From assembly GCF_000185305.1 (NCBI RefSeq), contig NZ_GL622200.1, positions 1,478,587 through 1,542,586 of the forward strand: a stretch of DNA of 64,000 bases. The letters run 5' to 3'. The notes under the pieces were generated by a model. It saw only the letters and a list, made by a program, of their open reading frames with translations. It ran no database searches and was not told the DNA's origin. Positions 10,438 to 20,858 of the stretch are shown here, in pieces (the stretch's first letter is position 1; every line of letters starts with the position of its first letter). The position numbers and the translations under genes were made by a program. The stretch comes from Aggregatibacter segnis ATCC 33393 (GTDB lineage: Bacteria > Pseudomonadota > Gammaproteobacteria > Enterobacterales > Pasteurellaceae).

Positions 10438-10898
10438 TTCTCGCTCAAATACGGATCTGCAAAGCCCAGCCCCGTCATGATTTGGGCTTCCAGGCTTTCC
10501 ATTTCTTCCGCTTCATCATCTTCAATGTGATCATAACCAAGCAAATGCAAACTGCCGTGCACCACCATGTGCGCCCAATGCGCCATGACGGGTTTGTCTT
10601 GTTCCTGCGCTTCACGCTCTACCACTTGGCGGCAAATCACCAAATCGCCGAGTAACGGCAGTTCCACTTCATCAGGGCATTCAAAAGGGAAAGACAACAC
10701 ATTGGTCGGGCGATCTTTGCCGCGATAATTCAGATTTAATTCATGGCTTTCCGCTTCATCCACAATGCGCACCGTCATTTCCACTTCGTCACTCTGCGGT
10801 TGTACCGCGGCTGTCGCCCATTGTTCGATTTGTTCTGCGGTTGGCAAGCCGCTTTCTTGTTCACAAGCAATTTGTAAATCAATGATCATCTTACCCAT
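10434..10898 (-). CDS. ybeY: Endoribonuclease YbeY
   Basis: Single-strand-specific metallo-endoribonuclease involved in 16S rRNA 3'-end maturation and ribosome quality control. The zinc signature [11 protein letters not shown] (three His) is intact at about residues 113-123. At 154 aa it matches the family. The start at 10898 (MGKMIIDLQ) follows AGGAGAGCAAC; a second ATG three codons later (MIIDLQ) is the alternative. The gene sits directly downstream of ybeZ, as in E. coli and H. influenzae, and overlaps tmcA. Confidence 0.94.
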   Translation of the reverse strand: MGKMIIDLQIACEQESGLPTAEQIEQWATAAVQPQSDEVEMTVRIVDEAESHELNLNYRGKDRPTNVLSFPFECPDEVELPLLGDLVICRQVVEREAQEQDKPVMAHWAHMVVHGSLHLLGYDHIEDDEAEEMESLEAQIMTGLGFADPYLSEK

Positions 10899-10953
10899 GT
10901 TGCTCTCCTAAATTCATTGTCATTTCTGGCCGCACTTTTTCTTCTCTCTCAGT

Positions 10954-12057
10954 TTATTCTTCGCGCTCGGCTTTTTCTTGGCGCTCCGTTTTTTCTTCAC
11001 GTTCTGCTTTACGTTGCTCCGCCAATTCGCGGCGACGGATTTCTTCCTGCGCATCCCAAGCGTCATACGCTTGCACCACTTTCGCCACCACCGGATGGCG
11101 CACAATGTCTTTGCTGTCGAAGTAATTAAAACTTAATTCTTCCACGCCGGACAACACTTCAATGGCATGTCGCAAACCGGATTTTTGTGAACGAGGCAAG
11201 TCGATTTGCGTAATGTCGCCGGTAATCACCGCTTTCGAATTAAAGCCAATACGGGTCAAAAACATTTTCATTTGTTCCACGGTGGTATTTTGACTTTCGT
11301 CCAAAATAATAAAACTGTCGTTTAAAGTTCGGCCGCGCATATATGCCAACGGCGCAATCTCAATGACATTGCGCTCCATGAGTTTTTGCACGCGCTCAAA
11401 ACCTAGCATTTCAAACAATGCATCATAGAGCGGTCGCAAATACGGCTCGATTTTTTGCCCTAAATCACCCGGTAAGAAACCCAGTTTTTCACCGGCTTCC
11501 ACCGCAGGGCGGGTCAATAATATGCGACGAATTTCCTGCCGTTCTAAGGCTTCTACCGCGGCGGCGACCGCTAAAAAGGTTTTTCCCGTCCCGGCAGGCC
11601 CAACACCGAAACTGATGTCATAACGCAAAATATTGTGCAAATACTGAATTTGATTTGGCCCGCGCGGTTTAATTAAGCCTCGTTTGGTTTTAATCGTTGT
11701 GCTGTACACCTTGCTTTCGGAACGGGTTGGTTCGGCATCTTGTTCTAAAATACGGCTTTCCACCAACGCGATGTGCACATCTTCCAAATCTAACTCTTTT
11801 ATCTGCCCACGGACCGGCGCGGTTTGCGCATATAAATCGCGAATTAAATCCACCGCACTTTGCAGAATATGCTGAACATGCGCCGATGGATTTTCCTCTT
11901 GCGGTTGTAATGTAAAAGTAAAACCTCGGCGGGCAATGGAAAGATTGAAATATTTTTCGACTAAAGAAAGGTGTTCGTCCCCTGCGCCACACAACGAACG
12001 CAAACGCTCGTTATCCTGCGGTTCCAACGTGAAGGTTTGAGTAACTTGTTCGGTCAA
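10954..12057 (-). CDS. ybeZ: PhoH-like ATPase YbeZ
   Basis: Predicted cytosolic NTPase that partners YbeY in RNA metabolism. The PhoH domain has Walker A GPAGTGKTFLA (about residue 160) and Walker B SFIILDESQNT. The N-terminal region resembles a KH-type RNA-binding fold seen in the family. The last 30 residues are an unusual Glu/Lys/Arg repeat (AEREEKTERQEKAEREE), a low-complexity extension beyond the conserved domain. It is the first gene of the ybeZ-ybeY-tmcA operon. Confidence 0.93.
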   Translation of the reverse strand: MTEQVTQTFTLEPQDNERLRSLCGAGDEHLSLVEKYFNLSIARRGFTFTLQPQEENPSAHVQHILQSAVDLIRDLYAQTAPVRGQIKELDLEDVHIALVESRILEQDAEPTRSESKVYSTTIKTKRGLIKPRGPNQIQYLHNILRYDISFGVGPAGTGKTFLAVAAAVEALERQEIRRILLTRPAVEAGEKLGFLPGDLGQKIEPYLRPLYDALFEMLGFERVQKLMERNVIEIAPLAYMRGRTLNDSFIILDESQNTTVEQMKMFLTRIGFNSKAVITGDITQIDLPRSQKSGLRHAIEVLSGVEELSFNYFDSKDIVRHPVVAKVVQAYDAWDAQEEIRRRELAEQRKAEREEKTERQEKAEREE

Positions 12058-12195
12058 AATTCAGCCTCAATAAATGCACAAAAAGTGAGGTACAATATAG
12101 CATAAATTGCATTGAAACGTGTGTCTTTTGCCATAACCGAAAGTATCAAATGTGGCAAAAAACGGTTGTAAAACTAACCGCACTTCAAGCAAACA

Positions 12196-12223
12196 AAAAG
12201 GCGAATCCTCAGATTCGCCTTTT
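12196..12223 (-). terminator. Terminator of gshF
   Basis: A perfect 12-bp stem (AAAAGGCGAATC at 12196-12207 with GATTCGCCTTTT at 12212-12223). On the minus strand it is followed by TTTGTTTG, just past the gshF stop. Confidence 0.8.
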
Positions 12224-12234
12224 ACGCTATAGGG

Positions 12235-14511
12235 CTATGATTTCAGCTCCGGGAAGAGCATGTTCAGTACGTTTTGTGTCACCCGACGGGATTGTCCTGC
12301 GTACGGGAAGATGTGCATCATCATCATTGGATTAAAGTTGGCTTCAATGACGCCCCAAGATTGCAGGTGCGGCTCAGCCGGTTTTGTTAAATCGGGAATA
12401 ATTAAATCCACACCACACACCGCAGCGCCCATGGCTTTGGTGATACCAACCGCCAAGGCTTTGTAGCTTGGATGCATTTGGTCGGTCATATCAATGGAAT
12501 CGCCACCGGTACTGATGTTGGAATTGGCACGTAACTGCACCAGCTGATCTTTCGTCGGCACGCTGTCCACGGTTAAGCCCTGCTCTTTTAACTGTAACTG
12601 TTCGATGTCGCCTAACGCAATTTTCTTCAATGGCGTACGGCTGCCATCGCCACGCAACGGATGATCATTTTTCTGTGCCACTAATTCCGCCACCGTATGC
12701 ACGCCGTCGCCAATCACATTCGCCGGCACGCGTAACAACACAGCAAGCGTTTCATCACCTAGTACGAAGAAACGGTATTCCGTACCGGTGAGGTAATCTT
12801 CTACCATCACTTCTTTGTCTTCACGGAAAGCAATTTCAATGGCTTTGGCAAAATCTTCACGATCATGCACGCCCTGTTGGAAAATGCTGATACCCAAACC
12901 GTAATTGGTGGATTTCGGTTTAATCACCACGGCGCGCCCTGCAAATAAAGCGTAATTGTCCACGGCTTGTTCTACGCTGGTAAATTCCACACTTTGCGGC
13001 ACATTAAAGCCAGCTTTCGCCAAGACTTTTTTGGTCACCACTTTATTTTCCATAATGAGCGGTGAAATGTAGCTGTCATGGGAAGTCATGTTGCCGTTTT
13101 TGACATATTCCAAGTGGTCGCCGAATTGCAGGCTTAAAAACTGATCGCGCTCGTCTAAAATCTCCATTTTTAAGCCTTTTTGAATGGCATCAAACATCAG
13201 CGCTTGGGTGGAAAGCTCCATGTTGTCGAAAGCTGACAACGCATAAAAACGTTCAAAGGCTTGTTTTTTGTAACGAATCGCCAGTTCTGCGCCCAGTTTT
13301 TGATAACCGCCATGTGCTTCGATGGCATTGACTAAGCGCGCACCAAGCGTTTGGCTTGGATCAGCAAACTGTGCCAGTTTCTCTTTGACGATCTCGCCCA
13401 TCTCTGCGTCGGCGTGAATTTCCGCCAACATCGTCAATAATTGCTGTAAAACACGCTCCCCTTCCGCTTGGAAAGCCGTTGCCGAGAGCGGATTTTCCCA
13501 TGCCACTTGGGCTAATTTTTCTTTACCTAATTCCACCGCACTTGCTAAGGATTCTTCATCTAGCCACGCCATCAACAAAATAAAATAATGCACAAATTTG
13601 GCATCATTTAAGGCGATACCATAAGCCTCAAACGGGTTTAAGTCGAACAGGCGGAATTCCAAATATTGAATGCCGTTTTGTAGCAATTCACGCGCCTGTT
13701 TCGCGCCACGCAAACGCACGTTGGAATAAAATTCTTTTTCGGCAATAAGCTGTCCGCTACTCACCGCATGTTCCAAGGTTGTCACATAATCGTTCAAGCT
13801 GTCATAAGACACTTTCACACTTGGGTCATTCACATAACCATATTGGCCAGAACGTAAACTACGGACATATTGCCCCGCTTTCAATGGCGTACCGTGGCGA
13901 AAATAATTGGCGTCAACCGTTGGCGTGGCCGCTAATAAATAGACGAGGATCCATTGATAACGCAAGAAATTTCGGGCAATTTTCAAATATAAATCGTTCT
14001 GAAAATCCACCGCACTTTGGTAGTCATTTTGTCGTGCAAACAGCTGTTGAATGAACGCCGGCTCAAGCTGGAAGTTGTAGTGAATACCACTCACCATTTG
14101 CTTGCTTTTACCGTAAGATTTCACTAAATGCTCGCGGTACGCCACATCGACCGGATTATCCAGTTGTGCCACTTTAATTTGATCCTCCGGTGGCAAGCCG
14201 GCCGGCATACTCAACGGAAAGACATATTCATCTTCCGGTAAAGAGCGTAACACCACTTCGTGAATGGCAGATAACCAACGCAACGTATCTTCAATTTTTT
14301 TATTAGGTGGGGTGATTAACTCAAGCTGACTTTCCGCAAAATCCGTTTGGATATAAGGATGATAAGAACGATTACCAAAGCATTTTGGGTGCTCCGTCAC
14401 CACAACCGCCCCGTCCGCATGCACGCGTTGGCTTTCTTTTTCAATGCCAAATGACCCTTGCTGGAACAACAACTCCAAGTGATTTTCTTTTATAACCTGC
14501 TGAATATTCAT
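12235..14511 (-). CDS. gshF: Bifunctional glutamate-cysteine ligase / glutathione synthetase
   Basis: Makes glutathione in one polypeptide: gamma-glutamylcysteine formation by the N-terminal GshA-like domain (about residues 1-480, including the ITPPNKKIEDTLRWL region), then glycine addition by a C-terminal ATP-grasp domain (about 490-750, VVIKPKSTNYGLGI, EDYLTGTEYRFFVL). At 758 aa it is typical of GshF enzymes known from Pasteurellaceae and some Gram-positives. The start MNIQQVIKENHLELL follows AAGGAAATTTT. It is transcribed alone with its own terminator. Confidence 0.95.
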   Translation of the reverse strand: MNIQQVIKENHLELLFQQGSFGIEKESQRVHADGAVVVTEHPKCFGNRSYHPYIQTDFAESQLELITPPNKKIEDTLRWLSAIHEVVLRSLPEDEYVFPLSMPAGLPPEDQIKVAQLDNPVDVAYREHLVKSYGKSKQMVSGIHYNFQLEPAFIQQLFARQNDYQSAVDFQNDLYLKIARNFLRYQWILVYLLAATPTVDANYFRHGTPLKAGQYVRSLRSGQYGYVNDPSVKVSYDSLNDYVTTLEHAVSSGQLIAEKEFYSNVRLRGAKQARELLQNGIQYLEFRLFDLNPFEAYGIALNDAKFVHYFILLMAWLDEESLASAVELGKEKLAQVAWENPLSATAFQAEGERVLQQLLTMLAEIHADAEMGEIVKEKLAQFADPSQTLGARLVNAIEAHGGYQKLGAELAIRYKKQAFERFYALSAFDNMELSTQALMFDAIQKGLKMEILDERDQFLSLQFGDHLEYVKNGNMTSHDSYISPLIMENKVVTKKVLAKAGFNVPQSVEFTSVEQAVDNYALFAGRAVVIKPKSTNYGLGISIFQQGVHDREDFAKAIEIAFREDKEVMVEDYLTGTEYRFFVLGDETLAVLLRVPANVIGDGVHTVAELVAQKNDHPLRGDGSRTPLKKIALGDIEQLQLKEQGLTVDSVPTKDQLVQLRANSNISTGGDSIDMTDQMHPSYKALAVGITKAMGAAVCGVDLIIPDLTKPAEPHLQSWGVIEANFNPMMMMHIFPYAGQSRRVTQNVLNMLFPELKS

Positions 14512-14749
14512 AAAATTTCCTTTATTTGCGTAACGCCCAATTCTCTCGAGCCTTACTGCATCAATACCTTTTCAAAAATCGCCACATTATTAAAATTAAT
14601 CCCCTTAAATGCAAATAAAAAAATCGCATCCCCCATAAGGAATGGTTATAACTTAATGTATTGAAACGAAAATACTTCATTTTAGGAAATAAAGGTTCTA
14701 AAATTTCCACCCTTAGAAAAGCACATGAAAAACACCTGAGGCACATAAA

Positions 14750-16357
14750 ATGAGTCAATTCAAAAAACACAATCTCATCAATAATGACATCACTTTTGCG
14801 TTGTTATTATTGATTTTTTCCTTTCTTTCCCACATTGCTTTGGGCATTTTGGATAATTATCGGACTAATCTGGTGAGCATTTTTGCATTAGGTTTGCTGC
14901 TTTTCACCTTACGGAAACACAGCAAGATCTTATTTTTAATTGGCTTTCTTTTTATTTTCGCCCTCTCTCTCGGCTATCTTCCTTCCGGCTTATTATATGG
15001 TCCGGTGTCGATTGGGGTAATTGCCTCGGTTTATGAAACCAATTTCAGTGAAACTATCGGTTTTTTTAAAGCGATTCCGCTCTCTATTTATATTTTTACC
15101 TTTTTCTATCTTCTTTTATTTATCGTTATCTTATTGATTCAACGACATAAAACCTCAAATAAATCTCAGAAGAAAATCTATGCTACCGTTTACCTTGCTC
15201 TTCTCGCCTTTTCACTTTATAAGCCCATTGCAAAAGAAGTAAAAAATACGGATCCCGAGAAAGAATTCAAGCTCTCCGAATTTTTTAAAGCCTCAAAATT
15301 TTATCCGGTGAGTTTTCTTTCCAACGCTATCAAAGTGAATAACACCTATTTAACGCAACGGGCATTATTAAATGATGCCTTGACCAAAACACCGGAGTGG
15401 CAAATCCTTTCCGTGGAGCCAAAATATCAAAACTATGTCTTAGTGATCGGCGAAAGTATGCGACGGGATTACACCTCTTTATACGGCTACCCACAAAAAA
15501 CCACGCCGTTTTTAGAACAAGTGAACGGCTTAATTTTCAATTTATATGTGGCTGCTGGCCCAAATACGCAACCGTCTTTACAGCGCACGCTGTATCGTTC
15601 CATTAATAACAATGAAGAAACGGTTTACACCGATAACATTATTTCACTCGCCAAACTTGCCCATTACAAAACTTATTGGTTGTCTAACCAAGGCAAAGTG
15701 GGCGAATGGGACACCATGGCATCACGTATCGGCATTCAAGCAGATGAATCGTTCTTTACCAAAAAAGGCGGGTATGATTCGGACAATATCTCGGACACGG
15801 CATTATTGGAGCCATTAAAACAACTTTTGGCGAAAGATAAAGATCAAACCAAATTAATCGTTTTACATTTAATTGGTTCGCACGCGACCTTTTGCGCCCA
15901 TTTAAATGGCGAAGAACCGAAATTCCATTTAATTAGCCGAGAAATGTCTTGTTATTTAGATACGTTAAAACAAACGGACAGTTTATTGTCTGAAGTGAAT
16001 CAAATTCTAAAAGACCAAGGACAAAGCTATTCCGTCATTTATTTCTCAGATCATGGCTTGGCGCATTTAGGCGCAGGAAAAAATCTGTCTATGCTAAATA
16101 ACAAAGAATACAAACAAAGTTACGAAGTGCCGTTTATTCGTTTTTCCAGTGACGATACCAAAAGAACCCTCGTTAAAAACCCGCAAAGCGCCTTTAATTT
16201 TATTCACGGTTTTGCCCAATGGTTAGGCATTAAAGAAAGTCATTTAAGCCAAGAAGATTTTTTCAACCCGAAACCGCAAACAATCAAAGTCTTTAACTGG
16301 CGAGCCTTGGTGGACTATCAGTCGTTAAAAGAGGATCCGGCAAAACAAGAACCGTAA
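14750..16357 (+). CDS. Membrane phosphoethanolamine transferase, sulfatase family
   Basis: Predicted inner-membrane enzyme that transfers phosphoethanolamine to a lipopolysaccharide sugar or lipid A. About five hydrophobic segments fill residues 15-165. The periplasmic alkaline-phosphatase-fold domain follows, with VIGESMRRDYTSLYGYP, a probable nucleophile Thr in GPNTQPSLQRTL, and metal-binding DH in YFSDHGLAHLG. It belongs to the EptA/CptA/Lpt6 superfamily; the acceptor cannot be decided from sequence, so I give no symbol. It is monocistronic, with a USS-pair terminator downstream and clpP next. Confidence 0.82.
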   Translation: MSQFKKHNLINNDITFALLLLIFSFLSHIALGILDNYRTNLVSIFALGLLLFTLRKHSKILFLIGFLFIFALSLGYLPSGLLYGPVSIGVIASVYETNFSETIGFFKAIPLSIYIFTFFYLLLFIVILLIQRHKTSNKSQKKIYATVYLALLAFSLYKPIAKEVKNTDPEKEFKLSEFFKASKFYPVSFLSNAIKVNNTYLTQRALLNDALTKTPEWQILSVEPKYQNYVLVIGESMRRDYTSLYGYPQKTTPFLEQVNGLIFNLYVAAGPNTQPSLQRTLYRSINNNEETVYTDNIISLAKLAHYKTYWLSNQGKVGEWDTMASRIGIQADESFFTKKGGYDSDNISDTALLEPLKQLLAKDKDQTKLIVLHLIGSHATFCAHLNGEEPKFHLISREMSCYLDTLKQTDSLLSEVNQILKDQGQSYSVIYFSDHGLAHLGAGKNLSMLNNKEYKQSYEVPFIRFSSDDTKRTLVKNPQSAFNFIHGFAQWLGIKESHLSQEDFFNPKPQTIKVFNWRALVDYQSLKEDPAKQEP

Positions 16358-16380
16358 TAACAGGTTCCAACGCCTAAAAG

Positions 16381-16410
16381 TGCGGTCATTTTTTCAAACG
16401 AATGACCGCA
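16381..16410 (+). terminator. USS-containing terminator after the PEtN transferase
   Basis: An inverted repeat TGCGGTCATT (16381-16390) / AATGACCGCA (16401-16410) followed by TTTTTATTTTT. The left arm contains a full uptake signal, the right arm a partial one. Confidence 0.8.
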
Positions 16411-16582
16411 TTTTTATTTTTGCCAGAATAGTCATTCAGCAAACCCAATTTTTCAGGTAAAATAGCCGCCGTTTTTTATGAAAGAATTTTGTTCTTGCGG
16501 CGCCATTGGCTCGTCCAATATCAAAAAACTCCGTTTTTTCTGACCGCACTTTTCACCCTATCCTGACTAAATTGAGGAACAT

Positions 16583-17164
16583 ATGAGTGTAATTCCTATG
16601 GTCGTTGACCAAACTTCCCGTGGCGAACGCGCCTATGACATTTATTCTCGCTTACTGAAAGATCGCGTGATTTTCCTAAGCGGTGAAGTGGAAGACAACA
16701 TGGCCAATCTGATTGTGGCACAATTGCTTTTCCTAGAATCAGAAGATCCCGATAAAGACATCAATTTATATATCAATTCACCGGGCGGTTCCGTGACTGC
16801 CGGTATGGCAATTTACGACACCATGCAATTCATCAAGCCCGATGTGCGCACCTTGTGCGTTGGACAAGCCTGTTCCATGGGTGCCTTTTTATTAGCCGGT
16901 GGCGCACCGGGCAAACGTGGTGCCTTGCCACATGCTCGCGTGATGATCCACCAACCCTTAGGCGGTTTCCGCGGACAAGCATCGGATATTCAAATTCATG
17001 CGCAAGAAATCTTGAAAATCAAAGGTACGTTAAACGAACGCCTGGCATTCCACACCGGACAACCCATTGAAACCATCGAGAAAGACACTGATCGCGACAA
17101 CTTTATGTCTGCAGAAGAAGCCAAAAACTACGGCTTAATCGATGAAGTGTTTACCAAACGTTAA
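16583..17164 (+). CDS. clpP: ATP-dependent Clp protease proteolytic subunit
   Basis: Tetradecameric serine protease that degrades proteins fed by ClpX or ClpA. The catalytic triad is complete: Ser98 in GQACSMGA, His123 in MIHQPLGG and Asp172 in TDRDNFMS. At 193 aa it is nearly the mature E. coli length, with little N-terminal propeptide. The start follows TGAGGAAC. clpX begins 9 bases after the stop, so the two form the standard operon. Confidence 0.97.
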   Translation: MSVIPMVVDQTSRGERAYDIYSRLLKDRVIFLSGEVEDNMANLIVAQLLFLESEDPDKDINLYINSPGGSVTAGMAIYDTMQFIKPDVRTLCVGQACSMGAFLLAGGAPGKRGALPHARVMIHQPLGGFRGQASDIQIHAQEILKIKGTLNERLAFHTGQPIETIEKDTDRDNFMSAEEAKNYGLIDEVFTKR

Positions 17165-17173
17165 GAGATAAAC

Positions 17174-18424
17174 ATGGCAAAAGATAAAGAATTACATTGT
17201 TCTTTCTGTGGCAAAGAACAAGACGAAGTCAATAAACTCATCGCTGGCACCTCCGGTTACATTTGTAATGAATGTATCGAATTGTGTCACGATATGTTGC
17301 TCAATGAAGAGCATGGCGAAGAAGCCGAAAGCGAAGAGGCAGAAGCGCAAAAAGAACAGGAATTACCCACACCGCACAAAATCCGCGCCCATTTAGACGA
17401 TTATGTTATCGGCCAAGATTACGCGAAAAAAGTGTTGGCAGTGGCGGTGTATAACCACTACAAACGCCTGCGTACCAAACATCAAACCAATGATGTGGAA
17501 TTAGGTAAAAGTAACATTTTGCTTATCGGCCCGACCGGTAGCGGTAAAACCCTGTTGGCAGAGACCATGGCGCGTATGTTAAACGTGCCTTTCGCCATGG
17601 CGGATGCCACCACCTTGACGGAAGCCGGTTACGTGGGCGAAGACGTAGAAAACGTGTTACAAAAATTACTACAAAACTGTGATTACGACATCGAACGTGC
17701 GGAACAAGGCATTATTTATATAGATGAAATCGACAAAATCACCCGCAAATCGGAGAATCCATCCATCACCCGCGATGTTTCCGGCGAGGGCGTACAACAA
17801 GCCTTGTTAAAACTCATTGAAGGCACGGTTGCGTCCATTCCACCACAAGGCGGGCGCAAGCACCCACAACAGGAAATGTTGCGTATCGATACCTCCAAAA
17901 TTCTGTTTATTTGCGGCGGTGCTTTTGCCGGCTTAGATAAAGTCATTGAAAAACGCACCAGCGTTGCCACTGCGATTGGTTTCGGCGCCGAAATCAAGAG
18001 CGAAAAAGACAAAGCTACATTAACGGATTTGTTCAAACAGGTAGAACCGGACGATTTAATGAAATACGGCTTAATCCCGGAATTTATCGGACGTCTGCCA
18101 GTGGTTGCGCCGTTAAGCGAATTAGATGAAGAAGCCCTCGTGCGCATTCTGACCGAACCGAAAAACGCCTTGTGTAAACAATATCAAGCGTTATTTGGGT
18201 TAGAAGACGTGGAACTGGAATTTACCAAAGACGCCTTAATCGCCATGGCGAAAAAAGCCCTCGCCCGTAAAACCGGTGCCCGCGGCTTACGCTCCATCAT
18301 CGAAGGCGTCTTGCTCGACACCATGTACGACTTACCTTCTTTAGAAGGGTTAGAAAAAGTGGTGGTCAACGAAAGCGTCATCAACGACAACCAATCTCCA
18401 GAATTGATTTATTCCAACAAATAA
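17174..18424 (+). CDS. clpX: ClpX unfoldase, ATPase subunit of ClpXP
   Basis: Hexameric AAA+ unfoldase that selects substrates for ClpP. The N-terminal zinc-binding domain has two CxxC pairs (HCSFCGK and [10 protein letters not shown]). Next come Walker [13 protein letters not shown], Walker [10 protein letters not shown], the pore-loop region [10 protein letters not shown] and sensor-2 motif [10 protein letters not shown]. An acidic linker ([15 protein letters not shown]) joins the zinc domain to the ATPase. At 416 aa it is close to E. coli (424). It is the second gene of clpPX, ended by a USS-pair terminator. Confidence 0.97.
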   Translation: MAKDKELHCSFCGKEQDEVNKLIAGTSGYICNECIELCHDMLLNEEHGEEAESEEAEAQKEQELPTPHKIRAHLDDYVIGQDYAKKVLAVAVYNHYKRLRTKHQTNDVELGKSNILLIGPTGSGKTLLAETMARMLNVPFAMADATTLTEAGYVGEDVENVLQKLLQNCDYDIERAEQGIIYIDEIDKITRKSENPSITRDVSGEGVQQALLKLIEGTVASIPPQGGRKHPQQEMLRIDTSKILFICGGAFAGLDKVIEKRTSVATAIGFGAEIKSEKDKATLTDLFKQVEPDDLMKYGLIPEFIGRLPVVAPLSELDEEALVRILTEPKNALCKQYQALFGLEDVELEFTKDALIAMAKKALARKTGARGLRSIIEGVLLDTMYDLPSLEGLEKVVVNESVINDNQSPELIYSNK

Positions 18425-18426
18425 AA

Positions 18427-18456
18427 AAAAGTGCGGTTAATTTTAACCGCACTTTT
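18427..18456. terminator. Bidirectional USS-pair terminator between clpX and copA
   Basis: A perfect 14-bp inverted repeat (AAAAGTGCGGTTAA at 18427-18440, TTAACCGCACTTTT at 18443-18456) built from two head-to-head uptake signals. A-rich and T-rich flanks suit termination of both convergent genes. Confidence 0.85.
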
Positions 18457-18467
18457 CTTTGCCACGA

Positions 18468-20627
18468 CTATTCAATTTTTACTTTCTTTAAGCGTAACGC
18501 ATTGCTTAACACAGAAATCGAACTCATCGCCATCGCCGCCCCGGCAACCACCGGGCTGAGCAACCCCAAGGCGGCTAGCGGAATGCCTAACACATTATAA
18601 ATAAACGCAAAAAACAAATTTTGTTTAATGTTTTTCAAGGTCGCGCGGGAAATCAATAAAGCATCCACCAACTGATTGACCGAATGCTGCATTAGGGTTG
18701 CCGACGCACTGTGTTGCGCCACATCCGCGCCATCGTGCATGGCGAAACTCACATTCGCCGCAGCCAATGCCGGCGCGTCATTCACCCCATCCCCCACCAT
18801 GGCGACCACGTTGCCATTTTCTTGTAGAAGTTTAACCGCACTTGCTTTATCGCGTGGCGACATATTGCCCTGCGCATGTTGAATCCCAAGCTGATCGGCA
18901 ATGTATTGCACCACGTTCGGATTATCGCCACTCATGATATACACATCGATATTATGCGCCTGCAAACGCTGAATTGCCTTTTGACTGTCCGCCTTTAAGG
19001 CGTCTGCTAAGGCAAATGCGGCGATAGGTTGGTCATTTACAGCGACCGCCACAATGCTGGCGATCTGCCACACCGGATCAAGATTGGTTGGTAACGTCAA
19101 ACCGCAATAGGCAGGTTTCCCCACTTTCACTGTGCCGATATGTTCAATCTCCCCTTGAATCCCCTGCCCCACATCTACCTGAATATGTTGTACCGCAGGC
19201 AACGCCACATTTTTTGCCATCGCGGCTTGCACAAGGGCTTTTGCCAACGGATGCGTCGCGTTCTGTTCAATAGCGGCCGCCAACGCATAAATTTCATCTT
19301 CAGAATAGACCGCACCTTGCGCCTGCCAAAAAGCAACCACTTGCGGTTTGCCTTCTGTGAGCGTGCCGGTTTTATCCAACACCACCGCGTTCACATGGGC
19401 GGATTCTTCCATGGCGGCGGCATCTTTAAACCAAATGCCCTGTTTCACGGCTTTGCCCATGCCCACCATGATCGCCGCAGGCGTTGCTAAGCCCAAGGCA
19501 CAAGGGCAGGCAATCACCAATACCGCAACCCCATGAATCAACGCCGTGACAACATCTTGTTGAAGCCACCAAGTAAGTAAAAACGTCAGCAAGGAAATGC
19601 CTATTACCGTTGGCACAAACACTGCCGCCACTTTGTCGGCAAAACGGGCAATGGGTGCTTTGCTACCTTGCGCTTCAGAAAGGGCATTCATCATATCGCC
19701 GAGCAACGTTTGGCTACCAAGCTGTTGCGAGCGATAAACCAAACTGCCGTCCGTCACCATCGCCCCTGCCAACACTTGGCTTCCCAATTTCTTCATTTCC
19801 GGCACGGATTCACCGGTTAAATGGCTTTCATCACACCAACCCGCCCCCTCTTCCACCACGCCATCGGCGGCAATGCGTTCGCCTTGGTTGGCGCGTAACC
19901 GTTCGCCCACTTGGATTTGATTTAACGGCACGGTTTGCCATTCGCCGTAGCGTTGCACGTGCACTTGTTTTGGTGTCAGCTGCAATAATAAACCTAGGCT
20001 ATTTAGGCTGTGCTTTTTGGTACGATCTTCTAAGAATTTTCCCAAACTCACAAACCCCAACACCATGACGGAGGCTTCAAAATAAATATTCGCCGAGCCG
20101 TGTGCATGGCTCATATGCGGCAGATAAAACAGCATAAAGACGGAATAAAAATAAATGGTGAGCGTGCCAAGACTGACCAATACATCCATATTCGCCAAAC
20201 CGCCTTTAATACTGCCCCAAGCACTTTTGTAGAAGGGAATCGCCAAGCCGAATTGCACAATCGTGGCTAATGCCATTTGCCACATCGGCGGTAACATCCA
20301 ATCATGTCGCCCCAGCATCATGCCGAACATACCGATTAAAAACGGCACGTTAATTAGCCACAATAAAATCAACCGCCACGAAATGTTTCGCTCTTGCGGC
20401 AATTCTGCCTGTTCTTGCTTTAATTGTGCCGTGAAACCGGTCTTTTGAATAATTTGGATCAGCTGTTCAACGGAAGTTTGCTTTTCATCAAAAGTGATCT
20501 GCGCTTCTTCACTGGCGAAATTCACGCCCGCCTGCTGCACAAAATCCTTTTTATTCAATACCTTTTCAATCCGACTGGCGCACGACTGGCACGTCATACC
20601 CCCAATTTGAATGGAGACTTTTTGCAT
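18468..20627 (-). CDS. copA: Copper-exporting P1B-type ATPase
   Basis: Pumps Cu(I) from the cytoplasm across the inner membrane. One N-terminal metal-binding domain (GMTCQSCASRIE) precedes eight expected membrane helices with the CPC motif (VIACPCALGLATPAA), phosphorylation motif DKTGTLTEGKP, a HP motif (THPLAKAL) and GDGVNDAPAL. The frame extends to 20654, but ATG at 20627 (MQKVSIQIGG) has AGAGGATGTT upstream and begins right at the metal-binding fold, giving 719 aa. copZ lies upstream on the same strand, separated by about 230 bases with two GC-rich hairpins. Confidence 0.93.
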   Translation of the reverse strand: MQKVSIQIGGMTCQSCASRIEKVLNKKDFVQQAGVNFASEEAQITFDEKQTSVEQLIQIIQKTGFTAQLKQEQAELPQERNISWRLILLWLINVPFLIGMFGMMLGRHDWMLPPMWQMALATIVQFGLAIPFYKSAWGSIKGGLANMDVLVSLGTLTIYFYSVFMLFYLPHMSHAHGSANIYFEASVMVLGFVSLGKFLEDRTKKHSLNSLGLLLQLTPKQVHVQRYGEWQTVPLNQIQVGERLRANQGERIAADGVVEEGAGWCDESHLTGESVPEMKKLGSQVLAGAMVTDGSLVYRSQQLGSQTLLGDMMNALSEAQGSKAPIARFADKVAAVFVPTVIGISLLTFLLTWWLQQDVVTALIHGVAVLVIACPCALGLATPAAIMVGMGKAVKQGIWFKDAAAMEESAHVNAVVLDKTGTLTEGKPQVVAFWQAQGAVYSEDEIYALAAAIEQNATHPLAKALVQAAMAKNVALPAVQHIQVDVGQGIQGEIEHIGTVKVGKPAYCGLTLPTNLDPVWQIASIVAVAVNDQPIAAFALADALKADSQKAIQRLQAHNIDVYIMSGDNPNVVQYIADQLGIQHAQGNMSPRDKASAVKLLQENGNVVAMVGDGVNDAPALAAANVSFAMHDGADVAQHSASATLMQHSVNQLVDALLISRATLKNIKQNLFFAFIYNVLGIPLAALGLLSPVVAGAAMAMSSISVLSNALRLKKVKIE

Positions 20628-20707
20628 AACATCCTCTTTATTATGTCCTTTCACAGAAAAGTGCGGTGGGTTTTGGAAATATTTTTTATCATCGATCTTA
20701 AAGACGG

Positions 20708-20790
20708 CTAGCGCAAGCGTCCACGCTTGTGCTTATTCATAGCGCACGTCAGAAGACTTAGAGCGCGCGCGTCTCCCGACGCGTGCTTAC
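20708..20790. repeat. Two tandem GC-rich hairpins between copZ and copA
   Basis: Hairpin 1 is an 11-bp stem with one G-T pair (AGCGCAAGCGT at 20710-20720 with ACGCTTGTGCT at 20723-20733). Hairpin 2 is a 9-bp stem at 20765-20773 with 20778-20786, one pair being G-T. The block is much more GC-rich than its AT-rich surroundings. It could be an mRNA processing or attenuation structure in the copZ-copA transcript or an intergenic repeat; the sequence alone cannot decide. Confidence 0.55.
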
Positions 20791-20858
20791 AACAAAGCAA
20801 TAATCAAAAGACGGTATCAGGAGACGCCGCCATCAATTAAATACGCAATAAACAAAAC

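Noticed and set aside
10920-11105. A Lys/Arg-rich minus-strand frame overlapping the end of ybeZ
   Set aside because: It is an out-of-frame reading of the Glu/Lys repeat tail of ybeZ, with no independent start signal.
18427-18456. Inverted repeats of AAGTGCGGT as transposon ends
   Set aside because: The motif is the genus uptake signal found throughout the window; there is no transposase and no target duplication.
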